A DNA stretch of 64,000 bases from Mesaphorura yosii (taxonomy: Eukaryota > Arthropoda > Collembola > Poduromorpha > Tullbergiidae). The DNA lies in assembly GCA_009869945.1 (NCBI GenBank), contig WIXG01000180.1, forward strand, positions 1-64,000, in the 5' to 3' direction. The stretch's first letter is position 1. Each line of letters begins with the position of its first letter. The translations under genes were made by a program, and so were the position numbers. The notes below the pieces were generated by a model, which made no database searches, had not been told where the DNA came from, and saw only the letters and a list, made by a program, of their open reading frames with translations. Below, one piece after another: positions 32,401-41,600 of the stretch.

Positions 32401-32636
32401 TGTTTATGAACCTCAGACATTTCGGATGTCGCGAAAATCATTACCACCTTCCGACGAGGAAGCTACCAGGCGAAGAACGGTACATCTCAAAGCAAATGGA
32501 CGTTCAATGCGATCCACTCAGGTTGGAAGGAAAGAATTTGGGTCCCAAGGTTTCAAGTTCCAAAGTATCCAGCAGATTAAGTGCTAGCAGTGAACTCAAT
32601 CAAACACATTTTAAAGATTACACAATTAACGTATGA
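14377..32636 (+). CDS. Dscam: Dscam-like cell adhesion receptor, gene B (complete, 41 exons, 1,987 aa)
   Basis: This is a complete Dscam-family type I receptor. Exons: 14377-14434, 18695-19003, 21224-21526, 21634-21754, 21858-22038, 22104-22392, 23709-23822, 23904-23928, 23993-24075, 24239-24292, 24384-24476, 24561-24593, 24676-24843, 25046-25345, 25706-25789, 25867-26070, 26507-26588, 26655-26692, 26769-26877, 26958-27031, 27201-27348, 27524-27663, 27754-27888, 28070-28218, 28290-28444, 28634-28830, 28952-29101, 29218-29322, 29663-29704, 29825-30124, 30213-30354, 30423-30550, 30629-30679, 30748-30888, 30956-31192, 31264-31410, 31485-31619, 31695-31823, 31889-32007, 32070-32341, 32417-32636. 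They total 5,964 nt, divisible by three, all GT-AG. Domain order is SP, Ig1-6, Ig7a, Ig7b, Ig8, Ig9, FN1-4, Ig10, FN5-6, TM, tail. The length is close to known Dscams (about 2,000 aa) despite the extra Ig. Neither Ig2 nor Ig3 has cassette alternatives, so this is not a Dscam1-type hypervariable gene. Homophilic adhesion is inferred from the family. Confidence 0.9.
15531..15544. promoter_or_regulatory. Palindrome matching the POU homodimer (MORE) site
   Basis: CATGCATATGCATG is a perfect 14 bp palindrome. Its core ATGCATATGCAT is the consensus for paired POU-homeodomain binding (MORE, bound by Oct/Brn-class dimers in vertebrates). It lies 1.1 kb into gene B intron 1. Binding and function are unproven, and a 14 bp palindrome can occur by chance in 64 kb. 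Confidence 0.25.
18225..18412. repeat. Imperfect fold-back inverted repeat built of TTATCG/CGATAA units
   Basis: The left arm (about 18225-18280) repeats TTATCG-type words four times. The right arm (about 18356-18412) carries the inverted words CGATAA or CAATAA four times. The reverse complement of the right arm aligns along the whole left arm with small gaps. The loop contains two similar GAACTCCC-bearing segments (about 18290 and 18340). It looks like a foldback or MITE-like repeat rather than coding DNA, and lies 280 bp upstream of the Ig1 exon. Confidence 0.5.
18695..19003 (+). CDS. Dscam: Gene B: Ig1
   Basis: A single exon in phase 1-1, residues about 20-122. It carries the Dscam Ig1 signature: PSFVQEPPSKVEFVN, first cysteine in RINCSAKGRPPP, core tryptophan VRWTLNQ, the highly characteristic DVPGLRYISPDGALILPP, then YKCAASNSFGTIVS with the second cysteine. 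This match to canonical Dscam Ig1 was the key for identifying the gene. The acceptor is TTGTAAG after a run of 11 T (18675-18685). Confidence 0.92.
19004..21223 (+). other. Gene B intron 2 (2.2 kb)
   Basis: In insects and crustaceans the region after Ig1 holds the exon 4 array of alternative Ig2 halves. Here I see no second Ig2-like exon: there is no open stretch with the C...W pattern and phase-compatible splice sites. The intron therefore appears empty of cassettes, and Ig2 is a single constitutive exon. Confidence 0.6.
21224..21526 (+). CDS. Dscam: Gene B: Ig2
   Basis: The whole domain is one exon in phase 1-1, residues about 123-223. The first cysteine is in VLLECGIPS, the tryptophan in ISAWVKDNS, then YYITPEGQLIIWEL and SSYQCQTLN with the second cysteine. 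FREHVSISAWVKD is the usual Dscam Ig2 pattern. In insect Dscam1 the first half of this domain is encoded by mutually exclusive exons and split by an intron; here both intron and alternatives are absent. Confidence 0.9.
21634..22038 (+). CDS. Dscam: Gene B: Ig3
   Basis: Two exons, 21634-21754 (phase 2) and 21858-22038 (phase 0). The first has PPVIHHKAHRVRLKEGESL and LLPCLAFGQPKP; the second opens with the tryptophan (RWYRR) and closes with GLYVCNASNALGSD. The intron splits the domain just before the tryptophan, as in canonical Dscam exon 6. No alternative copies of the first-half exon were seen in the short intron on either side. Confidence 0.9.
22104..22392 (+). CDS. Dscam: Gene B: Ig4
   Basis: A single exon entering in phase 0 and leaving in phase 1, residues about 325-420. 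It begins TQVHVFAPLQLEIQP and has cysteine SFSCVVSAG, PQWMKDGVML and MWQCFVRVDNE, the W-Q-C-F-V-R motif typical of Dscam Ig4, then AAELWVG. With Ig1-3 it completes the N-terminal horseshoe of the family. The following 1,316 bp intron holds no recognisable exon. Confidence 0.9.
23709..24292 (+). CDS. Dscam: Gene B: Ig5 in four small exons
   Basis: The exons are 23709-23822, 23904-23928 (only 25 nt), 23993-24075 and 24239-24292. Read together they give FRCSASGSVKWSWTLDGFPLP, RFLIGQYTNVHREVISHVNI and GEYACIGESESGE. The W-T-L-D-G-F-x-L-P and R-F-x-I-G-Q-Y strings are specific to Dscam Ig5. The microexon encodes the strand between the tryptophan and RFLIG; its phases (1 in, 2 out) mean it cannot be skipped without a frameshift. 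The split into four exons is finer than the equivalent region of most Dscams. Confidence 0.88.
24384..24843 (+). CDS. Dscam: Gene B: Ig6 in three exons
   Basis: The exons are 24384-24476, 24561-24593 (33 nt) and 24676-24843, all phase 1 at both ends. Landmarks are GRLNVYGKLVVRP, first cysteine ELRITCPVGGFPIDEIKWWKDG spanning two introns, and GTYSCTAKRQDQ. The R-L-N-V-Y-G lead and C-P-V-G-G-F-P-I-x-E-I-x-W core are characteristic of Dscam Ig6. The 33 nt exon carries GFPIDEIKWWK and is frame-neutral, but skipping it would remove the core tryptophan. Confidence 0.9.
25046..25345 (+). CDS. Dscam: Gene B: Ig7-like domain, first copy (Ig7a)
   Basis: A single 300 nt exon in phase 1-1 encoding one complete Ig domain. 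It starts PPVITKFTFPSVSEGERV, has SVSCVVRSG, SISWVKDNQIPL, SSLSIAKLD and NGNYTCVARNRLS. It occupies the Ig7 position, right after Ig6. In insect Dscam1, Ig7 is the exon 9 variable domain that contributes to homophilic specificity. Here it is followed by a second Ig7-like unit. Being exactly 100 codons and phase-symmetrical, it can be included or skipped without changing frame. Confidence 0.88.
25706..26070 (+). CDS. Dscam: Gene B: second Ig7-like domain (Ig7b)
   Basis: Two exons, 25706-25789 and 25867-26070, phase 1 throughout, 288 nt in total. It begins QPRISAFFFDDNVVEGMRS and has EILCHSQ, then after the intron LSFQWFKDDKPLE, TILTLTNISS and GNYSCEASNAKDS. The W-F/V-K-D-x-x-P-L and G-N-Y-x-C strings echo Ig7a, and Ig8 follows immediately, so this is an extra domain relative to canonical Dscam. 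It differs from Ig7a by having an intron after the first cysteine. Constitutive use gives ten Ig domains before FN1; mutually exclusive use would restore nine. Confidence 0.82.
26507..27031 (+). CDS. Dscam: Gene B: Ig8
   Basis: Four exons: 26507-26588, 26655-26692 (38 nt), 26769-26877 and 26958-27031. The reading gives APKWITEPFDQSIATG, VVNCQASGFPKPAIKWQQA, YREVGYRTPGILSVENGTMI and EGTYMCEANNGIGA. The C-Q-A-x-G-x-P-x-P-x-I-x-W core and the C-x-A-N-N-G-I-G end are hallmarks of Dscam Ig8. Intron positions after CQASG and before TYMC match those of canonical genes in general plan. Confidence 0.9.
27201..27663 (+). CDS. Dscam: Gene B: Ig9
   Basis: Two exons, 27201-27348 (phase 2) and 27524-27663 (phase 1). 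The first reads APRMKARPPKEMVKMG, RLVCQAEGDEPITFSWKFKG; the second reads YLVTSGSPKSSELEINQV, DRGDYECDAANAFGN and LLVQ. The C-x-A-x-G-D-x-P-I-x-x-x-W core is the usual Ig9 pattern. The second exon corresponds in phase and position to gene A exon 507-658, which anchors the alignment of the two paralogs. Confidence 0.9.
27754..28218 (+). CDS. Dscam: Gene B: fibronectin type III domain 1
   Basis: Two exons, 27754-27888 (phase 1) and 28070-28218 (phase 0). It reads EKPPIPLHFRALKE, VLLSWFMPTYEE, FIILSSREE, then NWSEEIRKKFV, the L-T-P-S-T-P-Y motif and RISARNQMGSSEFSESLK. The acceptor is TTGAATCAG; a second AG two bases downstream would break the frame. The exit phase differs from the gene A equivalent (phase 1), so a boundary has slid or been re-made since duplication. 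Confidence 0.86.
28290..28830 (+). CDS. Dscam: Gene B: fibronectin type III domain 2
   Basis: Two exons, 28290-28444 (phase 2) and 28634-28830 (phase 1). It opens VTTEPEPPSGPPMHVSLDA, has the tryptophan LLVKWQAPAKDHRNGKILGYFVNYR, the phrase typical of Dscam FN2. Then come EEGWTSQLV, LRGLEKFTEYEVRVQAFN and the end NNKGRGPNS. Gene A splits the second half by an extra intron (1804-1873) at the point equivalent to YEV, so this intron is paralog-specific. Confidence 0.9.
28952..29704 (+). CDS. Dscam: Gene B: fibronectin type III domain 3
   Basis: Three exons, 28952-29101, 29218-29322 and 29663-29704, all phase 1. Landmarks are VPSAPPSEVSCLAL, QVNWQPPPKARIHGRVQGYRVSVE, then VSGLTTVVHGLLHFTNYSIQVAALTIAGDG and VMSVPIYCKTAEA. 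The first donor has an in-frame alternative six bases downstream (GT at 29108). The last exon is only 42 nt. Gene A has no intron at the 29322/29663 position. Confidence 0.87.
29825..30124 (+). CDS. Dscam: Gene B: fibronectin type III domain 4
   Basis: The full domain is a single 300 nt exon, phase 1-1. It starts VPEAPSTLKAVHDL and has VVLSWLPPKRANGVLIHYHFYLR, where the P-P-K-x-x-N-G-x-L-x-x-Y string is typical. The linker WTYELTGLNSNDKYEAWVTAETSVGEGPPLP follows with the conserved L-x-x-x-x-x-Y-E-A-W-V motif. Gene A has an intron in this domain; gene B does not. Confidence 0.9.
30213..30550 (+). CDS. Dscam: Gene B: Ig10, between FN4 and FN5
   Basis: Two exons, 30213-30354 (phase 2) and 30423-30550 (phase 1). 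The first has VTVPWKSEVSLPCVYLG and LTWKRKDE with cysteine and tryptophan; the second has SLYIKNCGRKDSDNYTCIVKQ with the second cysteine and ends TLQVQG. The P-W-K motif before the first cysteine also occurs in gene A (SPWKTE), a shared Dscam Ig10 trait. Extra cysteines near the start (RRCIVSC) are unusual. The acceptor is a tandem CAGCAG, so the exon can start three bases later. Confidence 0.9.
30629..31080 (+). CDS. Dscam: Gene B: fibronectin type III domain 5
   Basis: It spans exons 30629-30679 (51 nt), 30748-30888 and the first part of 30956-31192. The reading is VPPGPPLLHSTFSDL, then IRLQWKVGDNGGSRILGFTLNLR, HELQDLSCGTLYEFHITANNKIGDGASSKVL. The D-N-G-G-x-x-I-x-G-F/Y-x-L string and Y-x-F-x-I-x-A-x-N-x-x-G-x-G-x-x-S end are typical of FN5. 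Gene A encodes it with one fewer intron near the start. Confidence 0.87.
31045..31410 (+). CDS. Dscam: Gene B: fibronectin type III domain 6
   Basis: It covers the second part of exon 30956-31192 and exon 31264-31410. It has FVEANSSSILINFDSWNITECQIINLKIEYK, matching the W-N-x-x-x-C-x-I-x-x-x-x-I-x-Y layout of gene A FN6, then NWVTG and LMPETEYVVRIHLLKKSSK. The core tryptophan position is replaced by phenylalanine (INFDSW), so this membrane-proximal domain is degenerate relative to other FNIII domains. Confidence 0.82.
31485..31619 (+). CDS. Dscam: Gene B: juxtamembrane and transmembrane segment
   Basis: A single exon, phase 1-1. A short stalk (EPNSDNFSADTS) is followed by a long hydrophobic helix (ISLVLLLGALLLIVVSTIVV) and the stop-transfer YTRKS. 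The donor GTATGG at 31620 matches the position of the gene A donor. The AG at 31462 upstream is in the wrong frame, so the acceptor ATCTCAG before 31485 was chosen. Confidence 0.9.
31695..32636 (+). CDS. Dscam: Gene B: cytoplasmic tail with PYATF motif
   Basis: Four exons: 31695-31823, 31889-32007, 32070-32341 and 32417-32636, the last ending at TGA 32634-32636. The second exon has EDVCPYATFHLPE, aligning with gene A YPYATFEL and with Dscam tails in general. The third has SGESDEYDSYGSDSDCPSR, a Ser/Asp/Tyr-rich acidic stretch. The fourth is basic and polar, ending in KDYTINV, a hydrophobic C-terminal residue compatible with a PDZ ligand. Beyond the PYATF exon the two tails share little, suggesting different intracellular partners. 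Confidence 0.88.
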
Positions 32637-32661
32637 CACACGTAACTGTTCTCGTTGAATC

Positions 32662-32667
32662 AATAAA
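32662..32667 (+). terminator. Candidate poly(A) signal of gene B
   Basis: AATAAA lies 26 nt after the gene B stop codon and is followed by a GT/T-rich stretch (TTTATGTGGTTTT) suitable as a downstream element. This gives an unusually short 3' UTR of about 50 nt if used; later signals may be used as well. Confidence 0.5.
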
Positions 32668-35600
32668 ATCAAAGTTTATGTGGTTTTACCTGATGCGGCT
32701 AAGCTTTTTCAGCACGCTTACATCTCATTGACAAAAGGATCAAACCTGCGTTGTTCCTGAAGCTATGTGTTGGTTTGTCAGGCAGCAGATGGTGCACTCA
32801 ACTCGTCTCAACAACTCAGGAAAGCTCTGCAGAGGAAACGACATCCAGTGAAAATTTTCCAGAAATTGTCGGGCACTGGAAATTAGTAATTTGCAATACG
32901 AAAAGAATTGCGACCAATTTGGTCATTAATTGAATAGATCAATTGCGAAAGTTGACATGATTTATAAGACGCTTGGTGAAATCTGTGGAACGTTAGCCCA
33001 AACACACGGCAATGAAATGATTGACCTTTGAAAGAATCTTTGCTGTTACTAGTGATGCGTTGAACCAGGTCAGATGTTGAGAATATTGTAAAAGGCAAAA
33101 TATCCCATGTTGTGTGGCAATGCAGGTGGTATGAATGAAGACACTTGATTAGAAGCATTAGAAAATCCCACATGCCTATACTATACAAGTTGTCAAGATC
33201 TGACAATCGATCCCGGTGACAAATTACAGTGTAAATCGTCAAATGTAACGCGTAGAGAAAGGTGACACGACCAAAACATGAATAACAGATGAAATCAAAA
33301 GGCAAATTTTTTACTACATCTACTTATTAGTGGATAAGACAATGAACACTGTGTTGGTGAGGTGTGAGGCGAGAAAGGAGTTATAGTCTTAATGCTAGCA
33401 TTAGTAACAATGTTTATGACGCGCTTGTAAGAGACTATGATTACTTCATTCAATCTGTGTCAGTCTCGCATTCAACTATTATTATCTGTCCGCACATCAT
33501 CTCACTTACGAATTCTGTGTTCACGATCAGGCATCGATTCGCCTGTGCATTTGCATTGCGGTTATGCAATATCAGTCCCTGGCAGCAGCACGAAGATAGC
33601 TGACGCTTGCTTAACTGAGTGAGTTTACCTGTGCCGTGCCGTGAGACAGAGGCCTCGCACCGTGGCAGCGACATTGGCAGACACTGTGCCTCGAATCGAG
33701 TGCAATCTGTCAAATCGTGAAGGAGCGACTGGACGCATTAAATCAGTTACATATTTTACAGTACTTACAATCGTAGTGCTTATAATCGTTACCGTTGTTT
33801 ATAAATTCACAAGAAAATTGAGACTCGCTTTCAACACGCAGACAAAGGTTCAGGCGTGGAACATTGCTTGTGTTATAGTTCTAGTCCAGTGCAGTGCAAT
33901 CGTAGCATGTGCATGTTCCGTACTTCCGTCTTCTGCCGGTGTAAACAAATTCGTCATTAAAATTAATCCCAAAATAGACGAGCACTTACTTCCACGCTGG
34001 ACTTTTTCTCAGTTCTCAGCAGATCAAGACTCAAGACAGGAATCACGATCCAGAGTCTCGCTCAGACAGAAGCAGCGCAGAGACTAAACAACTGAGTTGC
34101 ACTGGGCTCTGTTTGGTTAGTACATTATTTATGTTATGTTGTTTTTCTCAACTTATTTTATTATCCTGCTTGTTTACTTTTTGTTGTTGTTTACTTCTCA
34201 CAATCCGAACCGTACATTTAAAGCATAACGAACGACCAACCAAACCATACGAAGCGAAGCAACGCTAGCATCTAGCATTCTAGCATGTGGTAACAAGGCG
34301 AAGGTTACTCAAAGTAAACACGTGCATTTTGTTAAGAACCAGGCATGCATAAAATGGTAAATAACACGTATCGCACAAACCGCGGCAAACAGAATATTTA
34401 CTCTGCATTGACGCAAACCGAGCTTTTAAGTTCATCCATTAGGAAATTGTTGCTGTTTACGAAAGGCATGCCTAATGAGTTCGGTGAGCAGGGACTTTGT
34501 TTGCAGAGATGATGCTGTGGTCAGAGCAGGCATTTCGTGCACTCGGTTTCGATGGAATTAAGATGATGCAATTGAAGGGCAGAGATTGGATTTTGGAGAA
34601 GTTTCTTCCAAAAACAACATTTTACTTCATCATGACATTGTTATTGCTTTGCACCGTCCTATTGGGCAGTCGAGCTTCCTTTCTCTGTCTGCCCCGTAAA
34701 CCCTGCCCGGCTTATGTACACAGCTCCCACCGTGCTTCTCTTGTTTTTTCATTCTGTGGTATTCGTGGGTAATTTGGAAAGGGACTGCCCATGTATTTTT
34801 ATATTATTTTATTTTGGACAAGTGCGTAGAGTCCATTATTTGTTGTCGGGAGTAAACTGTTTGCTGAATTTGCAAAAAAAGAAGAGAAAATAGAGACAGA
34901 GATAACTATGCCACTAAAGTAGTTGGTTCCCGAAGAACTCTAATCTGATCCACCGTCATCAGCAGCCTTCCTCCGCCGCACAGATTACTCTCCTGGGCTG
35001 CAGGAGAGCAATCTTGCTACAAAGACTTGATCCTAAATGTATGGCTTCTGCTCAACGGAATGCGTCATCTAACTGTATCGAAATTGAGACGCTCGCATAT
35101 GCGACCTGTCCCATCTCCCAATAGCATTACTCTTTCTATGGCTCCACTTGATCCGAAATCTCTCAATCTTATCTGCGGTCTGCGTCGACCAACGTCACCA
35201 GTCGCGTGGACCTGCTTATTTTTAACCAACATCTTCTTCATATTGTAAGAACTGCACATACTGCGAACGGAGAAGAAACTGTTGGCGCAATTGGCCAACT
35301 TACATGTGGTCGTTTATCTTCACACGAGAAAGCAATATTTCCTGTGAGATCATTTCGTCAGATTTAGGCTTCGTGGTTGGTTTGTTTTGAGCAATCTCAT
35401 TCCCTCGATTCACTTGTAAACATTTCTTGCTTCCGCATTTACTAGTCCGACCTTTACGTTTATTTAAATAAAACCTAGAAGTTTTTCGCATACGTGAAGA
35501 ATGGAGAAGAATAGCATAAATTATGGTCATATTAAGTCAGTGTCCTGTCGTCGTTTGTGTTTATGCAATGTTATTGTTAATTTTCGAGAGAATAAATGAG

Positions 35601-38600
35601 GGAAGTCGTGTGTTGAGTGATTAAGAAGATATACAGAACATTATACACATGAGACAAGAGAGACTCCAGCTCCAGGAGCCACAGCTCCCGACATACATGC
35701 TTTGGCGGGGATATATGCAATGGCCTGATTTTATTAGACTCGTGTCGCAAAGAAAAAACACGAATTAAACTCATTGTAGAATTCACTCAAGGTTATAGCT
35801 GAAGATGCTGATGTGCCTCGAAATTGACAGAAATAAATAAGAAATGCCACTGATTCGAATCTCAGTCAATATCAGATGCAAACTAAAATATAAACCACAC
35901 TTCCTGTCTGGGAACTGAAGCAAGCTTGGAATAATTGCATGCATAAGTACATTACAACATTACCTAAGCACTAACAAAACATGAATAATACATTTGGTTC
36001 GCATCTTCGTCTATTGCCGTCGCCTGTTTATTTATGGTTTTAAATTGAATTGGGCTCCAGATCGCCGATTATTTAGAATTGACAAAAATGTTAGTTGGAG
36101 CTCAATTTAACACTTTTCTGCCGCTAAATAGACGAGAACTTTATAAACAGGCACTCTCACTTAACATGTGGACACTTTGCTCGATGGTCAGAACTGAATT
36201 CCAACTTCTGTTTGATGCGAATTTTCAGCAAGCTTGCAAAACTTAAAAACATTCTCAATATTTCATCTCTGAGTTGTTGAGGACTCCACCTAGCTCTAAT
36301 TGCTTAAGCGCGGAATCGGCGTGACATTTTGTTTTAAGCGAAACGAATTCCACAAAACAGTTTTATGGCTTTGACCACTTCAAATGGGTGCAAACTCCCA
36401 AGCCAAGAATTATCGCGTAGACGCGAAGAACGAATTGGTGCAAAAATTCTCTGTATTGTTTCAAAATGTTTGGGTGTATCATTTTGGAAGACAATTCATG
36501 CCGCTTCAAAATTTAGACCATCTAAACAGTTCGTAATTAGTCGGTACAGTGAATTGAGATTGCACATCTCGATACCAAAGGAGGCTTGGTGCGGAGTTCG
36601 CGTGCAAGGCGAGAACGTAGCGCGAAAGAGAAGCAGTCTTTGGAGGAAGGGCACAGAAAAATGAAGGTGGTTCAAATGAATGTAAATTACACGGTTTTTG
36701 GGTGATGTCAAAAGTTAAGTATTTTTGTTCCACCAATTATTCTCAATCAGTGAGTCTTATTGTGAGACTCCCACGAGCATAATGTTATTGTTTATGGAAT
36801 GGAACAAAAGGTGCATGGAATGTGACCGTATTTTGAGCAGTGTGAAATGTTTAGAAAGTAAATACAAAATTTACATGCACGGAAAGTGTAAGGAGTGCGA
36901 GAGTAAGACACGAATATTTATGACCAGCATTCCCATTCCGCAGAGATACGCATCTCCTTCGAGGAGAGTCTTGAAGAACAATATTTTCACATTATCATTG
37001 CATTAGATGTTTTTCTCTCCTGCTGTTAATTCAGCCCAAAATAAGACTCCTCCACTGTTTAAACGGACCACACCTTTGGCCGGTCATGCTCCCATGTGTG
37101 CCTCGCAACGCTAACGCTAATCGGCCCAACTATCTCTCAACTGTTTCTTCCCAGAAGTTCTCGCACATTACTTTCTTACATTTAAGTGCAATTTTGCATA
37201 AAAATATTCGATCTGTGACACGAGTGAATCCAACTCACATTTTAAGTTAATGTGTTAGCACACGCTTGAGTTGGCTCAGTGTCTAGTCTCGTTCTATTTC
37301 GCATAAGTATATGTGGGCCTAAACATCGTCACGTTTAAGATATTTAAGGCACCAAGTTCCACTAAGGCGAGCTCAAACATTTATGAATTTCATCCATCCA
37401 ATTATGTAAATGTTGTTCTGCTAAACCAACAATATGTCCCAATTCCCACAAATGAAGAAGTGCTGGGAAAATTGAATACCGAATTGATTGCAACCGCCCA
37501 TTTTACATGCACGCGTATTGCATGGAATGTAAAAGGTTATTATTTGCTCAATGAGAGGGTAAGAGAAGCGAGACGACTCACAGTCACTGGCAACGAAAGA
37601 CGAGTGCATAAAAAGGGAAAGCTCGCTATAAAAATAGAAATCTTTCAATTCATTTTTGATATGTAATCAAATGGGCAAACAAACCAGCGCAGCGTTCAGA
37701 CTTCATTATTAAACAGAGTACACAAACCAAGAGCGCAAGGAGGAGAAAATGAATATTTTGCATTGTGTGCGTTCATTCCGAGTATCACTGTCGCCATGCG
37801 TCATGGGTACGAATTGTTCCAGTTAGGACATGCCTTTTAAAACTCAAGTGTCTTTCTCCTGATGTCTCCTTCTCCGAAGAGTTGGTGAAAGAATGCGAGA
37901 TTGAAGATTGAAGGTGCAGATTTGTGTAGGCAGAAAGGACATGCCGCCTCTCGTGAGCAATGGAGAAATTCTCAGCTTCATTTATCTTCATGTGAAATAA
38001 TATATGGAGAAACATGAACACAATACTTCTGGAAGGAGGTGTGCTCTATTTTTCAACGGCTAATGTCGTTCCTTGCATAAATAATTCCGATATGACGACA
38101 TTCAATCTCCTTCACCCGACGAGCCACTTCCTCTCCGACGGCCAAGCGGAATTTGATGGGGAGAGTAAAAACAAACTAACCCAGTGGTGGTAAGTAATAC
38201 AAATGTCATCGGATTGTCAGGTCCTGGGCGAGCAGAGTCCATAACAGAACATCTTCCTCTCCTGCTCACAGTGCCTCGAAGAGAATAAAAATAGAGACTC
38301 ATCTCAAAAGTCAATTTTAGCGATAGAAGTCGTGCATTTTGTTCTGTGTTTGATGCATTTTTTACGGAGGTCATAAATATGCGAGGAAAAAAGAGGTAAA
38401 AGCACCAAAGCACCAAAAAGCAAGTTGAAAGGATACAATAAGTCAAGTAATAGTTGCAGATTCATTCTTTTCCTTCTCGGCTTGACAGGAGTCTTGCGAT
38501 TGAATGCCCAACCCGCATCGGGCAACAATCAGTAAAGCGCTGCTACTGGCTGTCATTTCTGGTCTTCTTGTGCTGAGCTTCAAGCAGGCACAATGTTTTA

Positions 38601-41600
38601 CCCAGAAAGAAACTTCTATTGCGACAAATTCCGTGCAAAAGAAGAAAAAGTAGGCGTATTTTTCCAATGCATTTCTACAAAGTAATGACGATTTAGCCCA
38701 GCTCAGACTGTCCTTGATGCAAAATTCGCGTTGGCATTAGGCTAAGTGAATTTTTGCGTTGCCGAAATAGTTAATTTTAATAAAACTTGCGCGAATATCC
38801 AACTTGCTTGCTTACTTCATTAGTCAGAGTCACGTTCATGGAGAGTGTTAATCTAATCCAATCCTACGGATTCCTAGAATTTTTATCTCGCAAGAGTAGT
38901 TTTAGAGTGGCTAATAGCAAGGAAGAAAAGAGTATTTTAAATTAGCATTTGGAGAACAAACAGCATGAATCAATCTGATCGATCCCACAGGAAGAGAGAA
39001 ATTATAAAAACTTAACGGATTGACATGCTCAGTCATAAAAAATGCATTATTTTACCATCTGCAGTTGCTCGCTCGTGTGCTGCTGGCCGTGGCTGTGTGA
39101 AGAGTGAAAGAAAACAGAAGAAAGAAGGCATCCAGCCACGAGTGTATCCATTTCCTCCGACCTGAACTTTCCTTTCATTCCTTCTCCAGTTGGGTGTGCA
39201 CCGAGAGAATAAACACACAAATTCATTTCTCTTAGTCTTCTCTTATCTAATCATGAATTTTGCAACTACGAACCCACAGCACGGGCTCGTGCACGCTTTC
39301 ACGAGCTCCGATCCACGTAAACATGATATGGCTTGGTACTCGCTACACCCTGCCTTGTTGGACTCCCAAAACAGGACATATGTTTTGTTTGTGTGATCTA
39401 ATTGTAAACAGAATCTATATTTAGAGCGTGAAATGGTGGCATGACTTGGCTAACGGCTAATGCGTGGTTAATGCAGAGCTGATTACTGATGACGCAACAA
39501 ACGGTCGAAATTGCTGATGAGTAATCTACGAAAGAAGAATGCGTGAATGTCCAATTCGTCAACTGCTCAATGAGCCTTCAACCACCTTTTTATTTGCGAG
39601 TCAAAAAAATCAACAGTATTGCAAATAAGAAGATAGCATTCCTCACAATCATACGAAAGTTGATGGTTGCTTTCAGTGGGCACCGCATCATGTCTGCAAT
39701 ATCTTCTCCTCTCGTGATGACAGTTCCCAGACGAGACAAAAGTCAACCGCCGTGTTACAGAAATGACTGCTGCTGCCGCTGTCACTGAGGTTACGGCGTC
39801 TGATTTTCAGGTGACACCAACCAAGTGCAAGAACATTTACAGAAATTACTTTGTTTATTCGTTTCGAACAAGACGTTTCTCAGGACTCACATAATTGTAG
39901 TGTGAACTCCAAGCTCTAATTTGTGTACGCCGTCTTGCGCTGGCAGAGAGGACAAAGGATGTGTGTACTTTGTTGAGTAAATGAGGTGTGGAATGAAGGA
40001 ATAAAACAATACTTGTGGTTTCGTTCTCGTTTGTCTTGTGATCGGTGACAAGACAGCGAGAGATATCTCGAGCTTCGAGTTCGACAATACAAAATTGTCT
40101 TCATTGGCTTGTGGGATCAAAAATGATGCTTTGCTGTACTTTGAGGAACGCAGTAACAGTTTACAGACAAAGAGAGCAAATAATCAAGCGGAACTTCCTC
40201 AGTCTCGGCTTAAGCACTTTATTAACTCGCAAAAAGCAAAGAACTTTGTTTATTTGTGAGTGCAAAATCCTCGCTTGCTATCTGGTAAGCCACAACTCAA
40301 TTACATGCACATTTACACGCATTAACATTTAGACTCGTTGAACCGAAATCTTGAAGGAATCTCATCCTCAACTCGGCTCCCGCTGCACATCGCCGCAGCG
40401 CAGGAGCATTTCATTGAATGGGAAATCACTTGCCCTTATCTCAAGAGGAGTTGTCTATTGAACCGAGTTGAGGTGTAAAATTGTTCAAGTCGAAGATTCA
40501 TGTACGCAACCGACCAAACTTAAATTGCTGGAACTTTAGGAATTGTGCGGTTTGATAAATATTTGAATTATGTGATATTCAGCAATTATTACAGTGTAAA
40601 AGAAGAATCGATAGACCAGAATTAATACAAAAGAGTTTCTAGCACTGACCCTTGGAATTGGCCAAATTTCTTCCAATCTTATCGGGAGATACATTGTTCT
40701 ATAGAATTGACAGAGTGGAAGTAATCCAGAGTGTCCGATTTGTCGTTGCCACCAAGCAAAGCATCAAGGGAGGAAATCTCAGCACTGAAATTTGTCCCTT
40801 GCTGTTGCTCTGTTCCTGTTTTCTTTTCACAAGATAAGTCACTTAAGGCCACAACGCATAAGAGATGTTGAGTATCGCATCGTGCGTTATGCGGTGTCGT
40901 ATTCCCAAAACATAAATAAGGTGCATTGACAACATCTTGCAGGCTTTAATTCATTCTCACAGGGTAGTATCTTCGATTTTGAGTTTGAATGGGCATCGCC
41001 AAAAGAGACGAGGGTGTATGGGCATTGCAGTTACAGTCTTGTTTGAAGGATGCTCTTGAATGCTCATAATAATTGTTTATGGTCAATCCTCTCCTCAACA
41101 CTGCACGCTCACTGAGACTGTCTACTGAAACTCTAAACGGATTCCTCTCTTCCTCAGTCAACTAGTCAACTGCTCTCACATGTCATGTCATTAAGGTCTA
41201 GAAAGCCCTCTTCGGTTACACAACTCCAATCAAGCCACTTTCTCATTCAGCAAGCCAGAAACCGGAAAACGATGTTATTGAGATATTGTCATCTGAGCTG
41301 GTGTTTATCCCTTCTTCACAAGTAATTTCCGTCTTATTGCATTGTGGCCTGACGCCTTCTCTTACCGAATCCCATTTCCCTGTCTTGCAGGGATTTGCGC
41401 AGTTTTCTACTCTCCTGAGACTTGAGTAATAATGGAACGATTATTTGATGGATATTTTGTAAATGTAATTTCGGAAGAAAGGAAGAGAAAAAGAGCCATT
41501 TGGTGACCCGGAAAGCGCCCAATGCTCAGGACGGGGCAGCACAGGTGAAGCGGCAGCAGGCAGTCAGGACGTAGCAGAGGTGGAATATGAATGGTATAAT

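Noticed and set aside
32883-33305. Minus-strand ORF of 140 codons after gene B, possible transposase remnant
   Set aside because: No transposase motif could be recognised in any frame of either strand and no inverted repeats flank it.
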